From Adiantum capillus-veneris (taxonomy: Eukaryota; Streptophyta; Polypodiopsida; Polypodiales; Pteridaceae): a DNA stretch of 64,000 nt. Below are positions 35,903 to 45,836 of this stretch, piece after piece. The notes under the pieces are model-generated. The model saw nothing but the letters and a program-made list of their open reading frames with translations, was not told the DNA's origin and made no database searches. The stretch covers positions 107,146,054 to 107,210,053 of the forward strand of contig CM043949.1 of the NCBI GenBank assembly GCA_014529385.2, written 5' to 3'. Each line of letters starts with the position of its first letter. The first letter of the stretch is position 1. The position numbers and the translations under genes were made by a program.

Positions 35903-36197
35903 TGTATCTTTGTGTTGGAAATGGTTTCAGGAATTTTCAGCCATGGAGATTCTTGAAGGTGGAAGAAGCACGACTCTATACGAAGATGAAGCATTGAAGG
36001 AGCCACAGAAGACTGGGTCGCTTTCGGCGCAGCCCAAAGAAGCAAGCGTTGCAGACCTTTACGAAGTTCAAGTGTCGTACGACCCACACATCAGAGTGGG
36101 CCGGCGAAGAGTCCCTTCCAGGATTCCAGATGCTATTGGCAATCTCCGTCGACGCCATACATATCAGTACCAGTACCTCACTTTGAAAAGGAGGGGA
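35903..36197 (+). pseudogene. 3' remnant of the family-X ORF
   Basis: It aligns with the end of the X ORF at 54614-54914 and 60600-60903 (WKWFQEFSAMEILEGGR, then a stretch encoding QALQTFMKFK in intact relatives, with a frame change here). It ends with the purine tract AAAAGGAGGGGA before the next LTR. About 1.8 kb of interior, including the PBS, is deleted relative to the copy at 57620-62077. Confidence 0.75.
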
Positions 36198-36773
36198 TGT
36201 CATGTGACACATCCAACCCTATGTGTCCGTGGACAAGCTACGGCATAACAGGGTTCAGTCAGTCTAGATTAGAAGTGATCTGGCACTTTTGTGAGTCTAT
36301 TCGTAGACCGTGCATGCCCAGACACTTGGTATAGATGCATATCCTCTGGTTGCACAGAGCATGATCATCAGTATTCCCATCAGAATCCATTAGAATCAGT
36401 TAGGGGAATTTTCCAGTAATTTTAGCCTATTTTACCTGTTTTTGGCATTTTTCACTTATTAATTTAAGTGACTTTCCAACAAAAGTAGGTAGGGCAATTT
36501 TGCTAAGAAAATATATAAGCAAACACAAGTTAGCACTAAATGGCAGAAGAGGCAGCAGGAGCTCCACGCTCAACAGGCAACTTCTCAGCAGACCCCCCAG
36601 GAGACCTAGCGTTTTTGGAGCAGAAGCCTAAAGCTAGCGTTTTGGGCATAGTTACAGGGGGCGGGGGGGACGGACGGGAAACGCCGAGGGACGGACGGAA
36701 GGAAACGCCGAGGGACGGACGGAAATCGAGCCGAACAGGCAGGTCGCAGGGGGGACGGACCGGGGACGGCGGG

Positions 36774-38251
36774 TGTCACGAGGACGTGGCAGTTATTAAC
36801 CATGTCATAGAGATGTGGCAACTGCTAACCTTGGTTGTTGGTTTCTTTCCAATGGGGTTTATTTTATTTGTTTTGAGACCCTCTTTTTGAAGTAGCAAAC
36901 GGTCGGACATTGTATGGCCAATGTGAACGGTAGATTCACCCGCAGACGGGAAGTGGTCGGCACTGAAATTCGTATGGTAAGAGGATGTCTAGGCTCAGAG
37001 CAAGATCATATAGGTCCCCCCGTCGCACTTAGCAAGTTGGTGGATACTAGGAAGTGAACTCAATTAAGGCGTAAAGTCAAGGTGGGACTACCAACAAAAA
37101 GTATCCGACAGTTGGGCCACATTGCACTTTTGGATGCGGTCCCAATGAGGATAGATGGTCAGAAGACCAGTGGGAGCCCAACGGAAGCATCTCCTAAAAT
37201 TTAGGGAACTGCTATTTTGGGCGGTGAAATGTGTTCGCGTCATTACCTCCGGTATGACTAGGGGAACACTTTATAACTCGGCCGCGAAGTCAACTGACGC
37301 GTCGGTTGGGATATTTTTAAGCGGCGAACCCGAAACGGGAAAATGCTTGAAAATGCGCCAAGTGTCACATTTTGGTGAACTTTCCTCTTGCAGAAAAATG
37401 GGCGCTGATTTTTATGCTGGGAGAGGCCTCATTTGCAACCTGTCACAGGTTAAGAGCTATGGAGTGCTTTCTTTCCCTCTCATGTACAGTGTGGTGCTAG
37501 GAGTGATGCCCTGCACACTACACACTGCTCTCTCTCTCCCCTACGTGCAGTTATGTGATGCCCCACAAGAGGGCTACTCATTTGACTGATGTACAGTTGT
37601 GTGGGTTCATGCTTTTGTGCTGAGGCAAGAGCCTCCTTGAGCAGGAACAGGGGTAGCTAGCTGCTGCTCCAAAGCAGGCACTGGTGAGGGTCATAACCTC
37701 ACCGAACAGGTGCAAAATCAGCGCTGTGTATGCGCTGTAAATTCACTGTTTTTCAGCCGTACGGACGCCAGGATCACTGGGAATCGTGCCCCACTGGCAA
37801 AGGACAGTTAGGGGACTGTTTGGGGCTGAAAACAGGGCAAAAACCAGTAAATACAGCGTGCTGAATTTACTGTTTTTGGACAGGAATCAGAGGGTATACG
37901 ACAGTGCAAGTGAGTTCCAGCAGGGGAATTGGTTTCGCGCAAGTTTTGGGGTTGTTATGCTGCCGAAATTTGGCCAATTCAAATGGTATCTAGGTGGATA
38001 CACGTGAAGGATTCCCAGGACCTTACCTTGTAATTTACCCTCCTAAAGAATAAAGAAATACCGAAAGGGGCGCCAATTTTGGGGCCTACAGGTTGTCGGC
38101 GTTTGCTCGGAGCATTCTAGCTTCCGAGCCGTGTGTGTATTCAAGTGTTAACTCCTGTCGCAGGTTCTCTTTGCAAAGTGCTCTGTGTGTGTATATAAAG
38201 TAAAGAATTTCGGGTGAAAGCCAACGCCTACCGCCCTACGGGCCGGTTTCA
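36774..38251 (+). repeat. 5' LTR of the chromovirus
   Basis: 1478 bp, TGTCACGAGG...GGGCCGGTTTCA. The stretch TGTATATAAAGTAAAG near 38190 may be its TATA region, and AATAAAGAAAT near 38048 a polyadenylation-type signal. Open frames inside (for example 37155-37589) recur in the 3' LTR simply because LTRs are copies. Confidence 0.95.
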
Positions 38252-38272
38252 TGGTTCCATTGCCGGGATATC
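38252..38272 (+). other. Putative primer-binding site of the chromovirus
   Basis: TGGTTCCATTGCCGGGA starts directly after the LTR. The related element at 51151 has AGGTTCCGTCGCCGGGATA at the same place. I could not name the tRNA with confidence. Confidence 0.6.
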
Positions 38273-38349
38273 AATCACTTTTTCCTCAAAGAGTGAGCCT
38301 GGATTGTTCAGGGTAAAGACACACAGTGCAAGAACGCGGGGATTACACT

Positions 38350-41300
38350 ATGGCCGACAACGGGAAGGGAATTATGGAAGAGGGTTCCTCTCCAAAGGAC
38401 AGGCAGGAGATTCCTATGGTTTTTGAGATTGGCGAGAGCTCACGGCCACGTCAGTCTGTACCTCCTGTCAACGTGAATGTCCCTCCAGTAGTACAGGGCT
38501 TTATGACAGGGCAACTTGAGGATGATGCGTTTAAGACTCAGTTAGTTGCCGCGGTGAATGTCTTTTCGCAGCTGGTGCAGAATCCGAGGTTTATGGAATT
38601 CTTGCAAGCGCCACCAGTGCAACATCAAAATAGGCAACCTACGCCGCGTACGGAGCTTGTTGAAGCTCAAGCCCAGGTACTTCATGAGGCGCAGGAGGAA
38701 AGGGAACACTCGCATGTTGCGGAGTCGGGGGCTCCAAAGCAAGTTCCTCCCGTGCTTGAACAGGTGGCTAGAACGCCTATTCCACAGGTTATGCCAGTTC
38801 AGCCCGCCACCTTTCAGAGCCAGCATGCTGCCTTGAATGGACAGGGAGCTGGATACCAGGCTATGCACTCAGTTTTTCCACCACCCACGGTACATCCTGG
38901 GTATTTCGGGGGTGGATCAGTGTTCCAAAGTATGGCTGGTTATGCGTCTGGAAGTCAGCCGTACATGCCAGGAACAGTGTTCGGGGGTATGCAAGGCATC
39001 ATGCCAAACCCCATGTATGGTACTATCGGCATGCAGCAAGGTTTCCACTGCGACCAGGGTCGTTTTGGCATGGCTGGTTTTTCTGGACAGCAGCCAGATA
39101 TCGCACCTCTTACGCAAAATGTGAATGGCCAAGGTGTGCCGATCATGCCTAGTACAGTGCCCATGTTGCAGACCATTCCGTATGACCACTTGGGGGCACT
39201 AGAGAAGCCGAAGGCTTACAAAGAAGGTGGTGCAGCGGTAAAGTTCAGTACCTTCAGTGGTTTCGAGGACAAGACAAAGGCACTTACTTTCCTCCAGCAG
39301 TTTGATACAGCTTATGCGGGAGGGAATTTTACAGAGGCCTCGAAGGTCAGGAAAGCTGCCACTTTCTTAAAGGACAATGCGCTTACATGGTGGACGACAT
39401 TGTTAATGCAAGGACAGGCACCCGCCACTTGGGTTTACTTCAAGCAAATGTTTGCATCTGCTTGGCTATCAAATGAATTTGAAGCCGATGTCCTGACAGA
39501 TTGGCACCAGCTTACGGCAGCTTCGTGCAAGAGCTTGCTGGAGTATAATAGGAGGTTTTGTAAAGCATTACTCTTAGTGACCTCCTACAGATTTGTGCCA
39601 CTGACAGAGCAGATAGAGAAGTATTGTTGTGGGTTGCCTAAAGGGCTTCGCGATTACTGTACAAAGAACAGAGTGGCTACCCTTACTCAGCTTATGGAAG
39701 TTGCGAACACTGGTCTTGCCCTGTTGAAAGGAGAGGACAGTGGATTTCCGAGCAGTGATAAAGGAGGGCAGCAAAAGAAAAATTCAGCGAAGAAGCCCTT
39801 TGTGAAAACGGCTCCTGATGCGTCACAGGGGTCAGAACAGGCCACCAAAGACAAGGATTCAGCTGGGACTTCTGGAGCGCAGGCAAAGAAACAGAAAAGG
39901 AAGCCTTTTGTACGCAAGTCGCTCGAGGAAAAGAAGGTCCTAATGGCTGAGAACAAATGCTTTATATGCGAGCAGCCTGGTCATATTTCTATCAATTGTC
40001 CACAAAGGAAAAGGCCAGCTGACTCAGAGGATAAAGAAGACCAGAAAGGCAAGAAGCCTAAACCCACGGCAGGTTTAGTGCCAGACATGGTGGGTGACAG
40101 GCCCAACACAGATGCCAGTGAGTTATGCAGGGCATGGGGTAAAGTTAGAGATCAGACGGCACTCATCTTCTTTGATCCAGGTGCCAAAGCCAACTTTATC
40201 TCACCAGAGTTAGCTATGAAGCTCAGCATCAAAGCTGAAGAGATGGGGTACACAGCAGAGGCAGGGTTGGCATGTCCTGGCCACTCAGAGTGTGCTACTC
40301 CCATCATTGGAAAACCGCGTCTGCATATTCAGTCGTATGTGGACACTGAAGAGTTTTACATCATGCCGCTGGAAGGTTGTGACGCCTTGTTGGGGATCTC
40401 GTGGATGTTCCGAGTGCATGGAGTCTTGGATGCCTACAACAAAAAGATCATTGTACAGCATAGGGGCAAAACTCACATCTTGGATGTAAAGCTTAAAGGA
40501 GAGTCAGTCCCTATTGTATCTGCTTTGGCTATCACTTCTGTAATAAAGAATCATCTTTCTGTGTACTTGATTTTTGCACGTGATGTCTCAGATAAGGATC
40601 AGTCAAATTTATCTGTGTTAGATAAAGAAAGGTCAGCATTTTTGCAAAAGTTTAGTGACTGTTTTTCTGATTCATTACCGTCACAATTGCCGCCAGAGAG
40701 ACCTGAGGACCATCGGATAGATTTGGTGCCAGGGTGTAGCCCACCAAATAGACCTCCCTACAGGGTTAGTGCGGCGCAGCAGAAAGAGATTATGGTCCAG
40801 GTTGAGGAGTTATTAGAGAAGGGGCTGATTCAGCCTAGTTCTTCACCCTTTTGCTCCCCAGTGCTCCTAGTGCAGAAGAAGGATGGCTCATGGCGCATGT
40901 GTATTGATTACCGTGCGTTGAATAAGAATACCATCAAGAATAGGTTTCCTATTCCTCGCATTGATGATATTCTCGATCGTTTAGAGGGTGCTGCAATTTT
41001 CAGCAGGATAGACCTGAAGAGTGGGTACCATCAGATTCGTATAAGCCCAGAGGATGTGCACAAGACTGCGTTTAGAACGACATTTGGTCTTTATGAGTTT
41101 CTAGTGATGCCATTTGGGCTAACAAATGCTCCAGCCACGTTCAACAGAATGATGGACCGGATTTTCCGCTCGCATCAACAGTTTGTTGGAACATTCTTCG
41201 ATGACATGATTGTGTATTCCAAGAATGAAGAGGAGCATAGGCGTCACTTGACCATTGTGTTCGAAGAGCTGCGCAGTCACAGGTTACTTGTCAATCCTAA

Positions 41301-43323
41301 GAAAAGTGAATTCTTCCTCGAAGAGATCCACTTTCTGGGCCACATAGTCTCAAAGGATGGTGTTAGAATGGATCCCGCAAAGGTCGAAGCTATCAAGACA
41401 TGGCCAGACTTGAAGACTATGCACGATGTCAGAAGCTTCTTGGGATTGTGTTCCTACTATAGAAGGTTTATCAGAAATTTTGCAGAGATAGCATCGCCTC
41501 TTCACGCATTGCAACAGAAAGAGGTCACTTTCAGATGGACCCAAAAAGAGATTTCAGCTTTTAGTCTCTTAAAGGAAAAGTTGACTTCAGATCCAGTTAT
41601 TGTTTTGCCAGATCTCAGGAAGTCATTTGTGGTCCAGTGTGATGCATGTGGCAGTAGCATCGGAGCAGTGCTAATGCAAGATGGACGGGTAGTAGCCTAT
41701 GAAAGCCGAATTTTGCAAGGGCCAGAGAGGACTATGCAAGTCTATGAGAAAGAGCTCTTGGCCGTGATTCATGCGCTTTCTAGCTGGAAGCACTACCTCT
41801 TAGGTGCTGATTTTGTTGTCCAAACAGATCATCATACCTTGCGATACTTCTTGACACAGTCAAAGTTATCCGAAAAGCATATGCGATGGGCAAACATTCT
41901 TTCCATGTTCCACTTCCAGATTATGCATGTGGAAGGCAAGAAGAATGTTGTGGTTGATGCGTTATCAAGAAAGCCACAAATTTCAGCTGTGTCAATTCCT
42001 TATCATCATGAGTTAGATGACATGAAGGAACAGTATACTGCTGATGAAGATTTTGCAAGGATCTTTGAACAGTTACAAGAGGGGCAACATCACGAGCACT
42101 ACCTCCTCAGAGATGGTTTTATGATGATGCATGGCAGACTTTGTGTCACTAGGCCATTGCGACATAAGGTCATGGAAGAGAGTCATATCCCACCGTATGC
42201 AGGGCATCGTGGCATTGATGCAACAGTTAAAGCGGTAGAGACGTTCTTCTATTGGCCTACCTTGAGGAGAGATGTGGATGCCTTTGTGCGAGCATGCATA
42301 GTTTGCCAAAAGGTCAAGTTTGATAGGCAAAAGGCACCAGGGTTGTTACAACCACTGCCGATTCCGGATAAGCCATGGGAAAGCATTGCTATGGACTTTA
42401 TCTTTGATCTTCCAAGGACGTCAACAGGGAATGATGGTATATGGACCATTATCTGCAGGTTCAGCAAGCAGGCCCATTTTATCCCTGTCAGGAAGAAGAT
42501 AAAATCTGATCAGATGGCACGCTTGTTCATGTACAATGTGTTTAAGTACCATGGTATGCCACAATCGATTATCAGTGATCGTGATCCTCGCATGACCAGT
42601 TTGTTCTGGAGAGGATTGTTTGAGAACATGGGTACTACGCTCAAGTTCTCGTCTTCGTTTCATCCACAAACTGATGGACAGTCAGAAGAGGCCAATTCTA
42701 CTGTCTTAGATCTGCTGAAATGCTATGTGTCAGATAATAAGGGCAAGTGGGAACAGTATTTGCCTATGCTTGAGTATGCGTACAATAATACGGTGCATTC
42801 GTCTACTGGCAAAGCACCTTTTGAAATTGTTGAAGGCGGCAAAAAGGTTCCTCCCATTTTGCATACAAAGGACAAGATCTTTGAGGCAGATCGATATGTT
42901 GAGAACATGGATGAGATGTATAAGAGGATTAAAGTTGCCTTGGAGAAGACTCAGGCAAAACAGAAAAAGGCTGCTGATCGTCACCGTCGTGAATTGCTAC
43001 TATCACCTGGTGATTGGGTTCTCTTAAGGTTCGAAAAGGCAAGGTTAAAGAAGATGAAGGGCAAGGAACGGCTGTTTCCTAAGCTCAACATGCGATACTA
43101 TGGGCCTTTTCAAGTGCTTGACAAGATCAGCGATGTGGCTTACAAGCTGAAACTGCCTGATGCGTGGAAGATTCATAATGCGTTTCACGTGAGTCTTCTA
43201 AGACCCTTCGTGGGTGATGTGCCAGAAGATATGCCAGTTGAGGATCAGCCAGAAGTTGAGGAACTTGATGAGATCCTGGTACCTGAGCAAGTTTTGGCAC
43301 ATAAGGACAGAAAAGTTAAATGA
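38350..43323 (+). CDS. Chromovirus Gag-Pol polyprotein, chromodomain cut short
   Basis: The ATG at 38350 (MADNGKGIM) is chosen because open codons before it lack ATG and the related element starts MADKGKVI. 1657 residues. Gag core about 298-430; zinc knuckle CFICEQPGHISINC 537-550; protease loop FFDPGAKANF with D609 (DPGA instead of the usual DTGA/DSGA) and CDALLGISWM; RT with YRALNKNTIK, LVMPFGLTNAPATF and catalytic FFDD (D951, D952); RNase H with D1098 (QCDACG), YEKELLAVIHAL, TDHHTL and DALSR; integrase with an HHCC zinc site from H1279, D1349, D1410 and E1446 (spacing 35); GPF at about 1585. TGA 43321-43323 falls early in the chromodomain. Gag-Pol would form particles, copy RNA and integrate; the missing chromodomain normally guides insertion to marked chromatin. 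Confidence 0.93.
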   Translation: MADNGKGIMEEGSSPKDRQEIPMVFEIGESSRPRQSVPPVNVNVPPVVQGFMTGQLEDDAFKTQLVAAVNVFSQLVQNPRFMEFLQAPPVQHQNRQPTPRTELVEAQAQVLHEAQEEREHSHVAESGAPKQVPPVLEQVARTPIPQVMPVQPATFQSQHAALNGQGAGYQAMHSVFPPPTVHPGYFGGGSVFQSMAGYASGSQPYMPGTVFGGMQGIMPNPMYGTIGMQQGFHCDQGRFGMAGFSGQQPDIAPLTQNVNGQGVPIMPSTVPMLQTIPYDHLGALEKPKAYKEGGAAVKFSTFSGFEDKTKALTFLQQFDTAYAGGNFTEASKVRKAATFLKDNALTWWTTLLMQGQAPATWVYFKQMFASAWLSNEFEADVLTDWHQLTAASCKSLLEYNRRFCKALLLVTSYRFVPLTEQIEKYCCGLPKGLRDYCTKNRVATLTQLMEVANTGLALLKGEDSGFPSSDKGGQQKKNSAKKPFVKTAPDASQGSEQATKDKDSAGTSGAQAKKQKRKPFVRKSLEEKKVLMAENKCFICEQPGHISINCPQRKRPADSEDKEDQKGKKPKPTAGLVPDMVGDRPNTDASELCRAWGKVRDQTALIFFDPGAKANFISPELAMKLSIKAEEMGYTAEAGLACPGHSECATPIIGKPRLHIQSYVDTEEFYIMPLEGCDALLGISWMFRVHGVLDAYNKKIIVQHRGKTHILDVKLKGESVPIVSALAITSVIKNHLSVYLIFARDVSDKDQSNLSVLDKERSAFLQKFSDCFSDSLPSQLPPERPEDHRIDLVPGCSPPNRPPYRVSAAQQKEIMVQVEELLEKGLIQPSSSPFCSPVLLVQKKDGSWRMCIDYRALNKNTIKNRFPIPRIDDILDRLEGAAIFSRIDLKSGYHQIRISPEDVHKTAFRTTFGLYEFLVMPFGLTNAPATFNRMMDRIFRSHQQFVGTFFDDMIVYSKNEEEHRRHLTIVFEELRSHRLLVNPKKSEFFLEEIHFLGHIVSKDGVRMDPAKVEAIKTWPDLKTMHDVRSFLGLCSYYRRFIRNFAEIASPLHALQQKEVTFRWTQKEISAFSLLKEKLTSDPVIVLPDLRKSFVVQCDACGSSIGAVLMQDGRVVAYESRILQGPERTMQVYEKELLAVIHALSSWKHYLLGADFVVQTDHHTLRYFLTQSKLSEKHMRWANILSMFHFQIMHVEGKKNVVVDALSRKPQISAVSIPYHHELDDMKEQYTADEDFARIFEQLQEGQHHEHYLLRDGFMMMHGRLCVTRPLRHKVMEESHIPPYAGHRGIDATVKAVETFFYWPTLRRDVDAFVRACIVCQKVKFDRQKAPGLLQPLPIPDKPWESIAMDFIFDLPRTSTGNDGIWTIICRFSKQAHFIPVRKKIKSDQMARLFMYNVFKYHGMPQSIISDRDPRMTSLFWRGLFENMGTTLKFSSSFHPQTDGQSEEANSTVLDLLKCYVSDNKGKWEQYLPMLEYAYNNTVHSSTGKAPFEIVEGGKKVPPILHTKDKIFEADRYVENMDEMYKRIKVALEKTQAKQKKAADRHRRELLLSPGDWVLLRFEKARLKKMKGKERLFPKLNMRYYGPFQVLDKISDVAYKLKLPDAWKIHNAFHVSLLRPFVGDVPEDMPVEDQPEVEELDEILVPEQVLAHKDRKVK

Positions 43324-43539
43324 CAAGTTGCAAGACGTTATTTGGTGAAGTTCAAGAACTATCCACCCATGGATGCAAAGTGGATGGAAGAGCATGAACT
43401 GTCAAAGTCACCAAATGTATTGCAGCTTTACCTTGAAGCCTTTGGATTACAGCCTACTTATGCCCCAACCCAACGTGTGCAAAGGAGGGATAATGATAGA
43501 GCTAGTACATCAAATGTACATATGAATTCAGTGCCATAG
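43324..43539 (+). pseudogene. Chromodomain end of the chromovirus, after an in-frame TGA
   Basis: The same frame continues with ARRYLVKFKNYPPMDAKWME and HELSKSPNVLQLYLEAFG, the aromatic-rich chromodomain core, then a basic tail to TAG 43537-43539. The related element at 51612 has GGA where this copy has TGA, so the stop looks like a mutation rather than the natural end. Readthrough cannot be excluded. Confidence 0.85.
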
Positions 43540-43709
43540 ATGGAAATGGCAAAAGTATGAAGGCCTCATTAAGTCATTTGTATCTATGTATGTTACGACC
43601 TTTCTTGCGGATACATGCGATGATAAAAGAGTGTTAATAGCACAAGATCATCAGTGGCGTGTATTTATGGTATGCAATCGAGGACGTTTGCGATTTCAAG
43701 AGGGGGGTA
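43540..43709 (+). other. 3' noncoding end and polypurine tract of the chromovirus
   Basis: A short untranslated stretch. The purine tract CAAGAGGGGGGTA (43697-43709) directly precedes the 3' LTR. The same tract occurs at 52009-52021 in the deleted relative. Confidence 0.88.
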
Positions 43710-45187
43710 TGTCACAAGGACGTGGCAGTTATTAACCATGTCACAGAGATGTGGCAACTGCTAACCTTGGTTGTTGGTTTCTTTCCAATGGGGTTTATTT
43801 TATTTGTTTTGAGACCCTCTTTTTGAAGTAGCAAACGGTCGGACATTGTATGGCCAATGTGAACGGTAGATTCACCCGCAGACGGGAAGTGGTCGGCACT
43901 GAAATTCGTATGGTAAGAGGATGTCTAGGCTCAGAGCAAGATCATATAGGTCTCCCCGTCGCACTTAGCAAGTTGGTGGATACTAGGAAGTGAACTCAAT
44001 TAAGGCGTAAAGTCAAGGTGGGACTACCAACAAAAAGTATCCGACAGTTGGGCCACATTGCACTTTTGGATGCGGTCCCAATGAGGATAGATGGTCAGAA
44101 GACCAGTGGGAGCCCAACGGAAGCATCTCCTAAAATTTAGGGAACTGCTATTTTGGGCCGTGAAATGTGTTCGCGTCATTACCTCCGGTATGACTAGGGG
44201 AACACTTTATAACTCTGCCGCGAAGTCAACTGACGCGTCGGTTGGGATATTTTTAAGCGGCGAACCCGAAACGGGAAAATGCTTGAAAATGCGCCAAGTG
44301 TCACATTTTGGTGAACTTTCTTCTTGCAGAAAAATGGGCGCTGATTTTTATGCTGGGAGAGGCCTCATTTGCAAACTGTCACAGGTTAAGAGCTATGGAG
44401 TGCTTTCTTTCCCTCTCATGTACAGTGTGGTGCTAGGAGTGATGCCCTGCACACTACACACTGCTCTCTCTCTCCCCTACGTGCAGTTATGTGATGCCCC
44501 ACAAGAGGGCTACTCATTTGACTGATGTACAGTTGTGTGGGTTCATGCTTTTGTACTGAGGCAAGAGCCTCCTTGAGCAGGAACAGGGGTAGCTAGCTGC
44601 TGCTCCAAAGCAGGCACTGGTGAGGGTCATAACCTCACCGAACAGGTGCAAAATCAGCGCTGTGTATGTGCTGTAAATTCACTGTTTTTCAGCCGTACGG
44701 ATGCCAGGATCACTGGGAATCGTGCCCCACTGGCAAAGGACAGTTAGGGGACTGTTTGGGGCTGAAAACAGGGCAAAAACCAGTAAATACAGCGTGCTGA
44801 ATTTACTGTTTTTGGACAAGAATCAGAGGGTATACGACAGTGCAAGCGAGTTCCAGCAGGGGAATTGGTTTCGCGCAAGTTTTGGGGTTGTTATGCTGCC
44901 GAAATTTGGCCAATTCAAATGGTATCTAGGTGGATACACGTGAAGGATTCCCAGGACCTTACCTTGTAATTTACCCTCCTAAAGAATAAAGAAATACCGA
45001 AAGGGGCGCCAATTTTGGGGCCTACAGGTTGTCGGCGTCTGCTCGGAGCATTCTAGCTTCCGAGCCGTGTGTGTATTCAAGTGTTAACTCCCGTCGCAGG
45101 TTCTCTTTGCAAAGTGCTTTGTGTGTGTATATAAAGTAAAGAATTTCGGGTGAAAGCCAACGCCTACCGCCCTACGGGCCGGTTTCA
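43710..45187 (+). repeat. 3' LTR of the chromovirus
   Basis: 1478 bp, TGTCACAAGG...GGGCCGGTTTCA, the same length as the 5' LTR. Followed by the GCGGG duplication. Confidence 0.95.
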
Positions 45188-45192
45188 GCGGG

Positions 45193-45836
45193 GACGGACT
45201 GGAACGGCAGGGGTCGGCCGGGAACGGCTGCAGGCCATTCAAAAATTTGACCGTTTATGACCGTTTTTAACGGATCTGTGCAGCCCCAACTGCCACATTT
45301 TGGAAACGCCGAGGGACGGACGGAAATCGAGCCGGACCGGGAGGTCGCAGGGGGGACGGACCGGGGACGGCGGGGACGGACTGGAACGGCAGGGGTCGGA
45401 CGGGAACGGCTGCAGGCCATTCAAAAATTTGACCGTTTATGACCGTTTTTAACGGATCTGTGCAGCCCCAACTGCCACATTTTGGGAGCCTTGGCCCTTG
45501 GGAGGCTATAAAAGGCTCCCTTGGGCCTCTTAATACTCATAGTCTCAATGCTCATTCCATTTCCTTCAAGCTCAAGGCTCAAGCTACTCAATCATCAATG
45601 CTTTCCTCTCTACTCAATGCTCATTGCTCAAGCTTGAAGCATGACCATTGACTACTCTACACTCTAGTCTCCACTCTCAAGTCTCTCCCTCTTCTACCCA
45701 CTTTGAAGTTTGAACTTTGAAGCTCTCCTCTCCCTCTTCTACCCACTTTGAAGCTCTCCTCTACTCTCTCTCCACACAAGCTCTTCTCTAACTCCTCTAA
45801 CTTCTAAGCTCTACTCTCTCGATTCTCTCCACCATC
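45193..45836 (+). promoter_or_regulatory. hAT subterminal repeats, TATA box and transposase leader
   Basis: Two copies of a GC-rich unit of about 185 bp (second copy about 45302-45484) end in CCCAACTGCCACATTTTGG. A TATA box TATAAAAG lies at 45507-45514, about 320 bp before the transposase ATG. The leader is CT-rich (CTCAAGCTTGAAGC, ACTCTCTC repeats). hAT transposases usually bind subterminal repeats of this kind. Confidence 0.65.

Larger units (their letters stand above)
36774..45187 (+). mobile_element. Nearly intact Ty3/gypsy chromovirus
   Basis: Two 1478-bp LTRs, PBS position, one long polyprotein ORF and a polypurine tract, with perfect target duplication GCGGG (36769-36773 and 45188-45192). 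By eye the LTRs differ at about 15 positions, mostly transitions, so roughly 1 percent: the youngest insertion in the nest. It sits in the GC-rich left subterminal region of the hAT element. Confidence 0.95.

Noticed and set aside
37155-37589. 144-residue open frame, nearly identical at 44091-44525
   Set aside because: Conserved only because both are LTR copies of the same element; no start context or domain.
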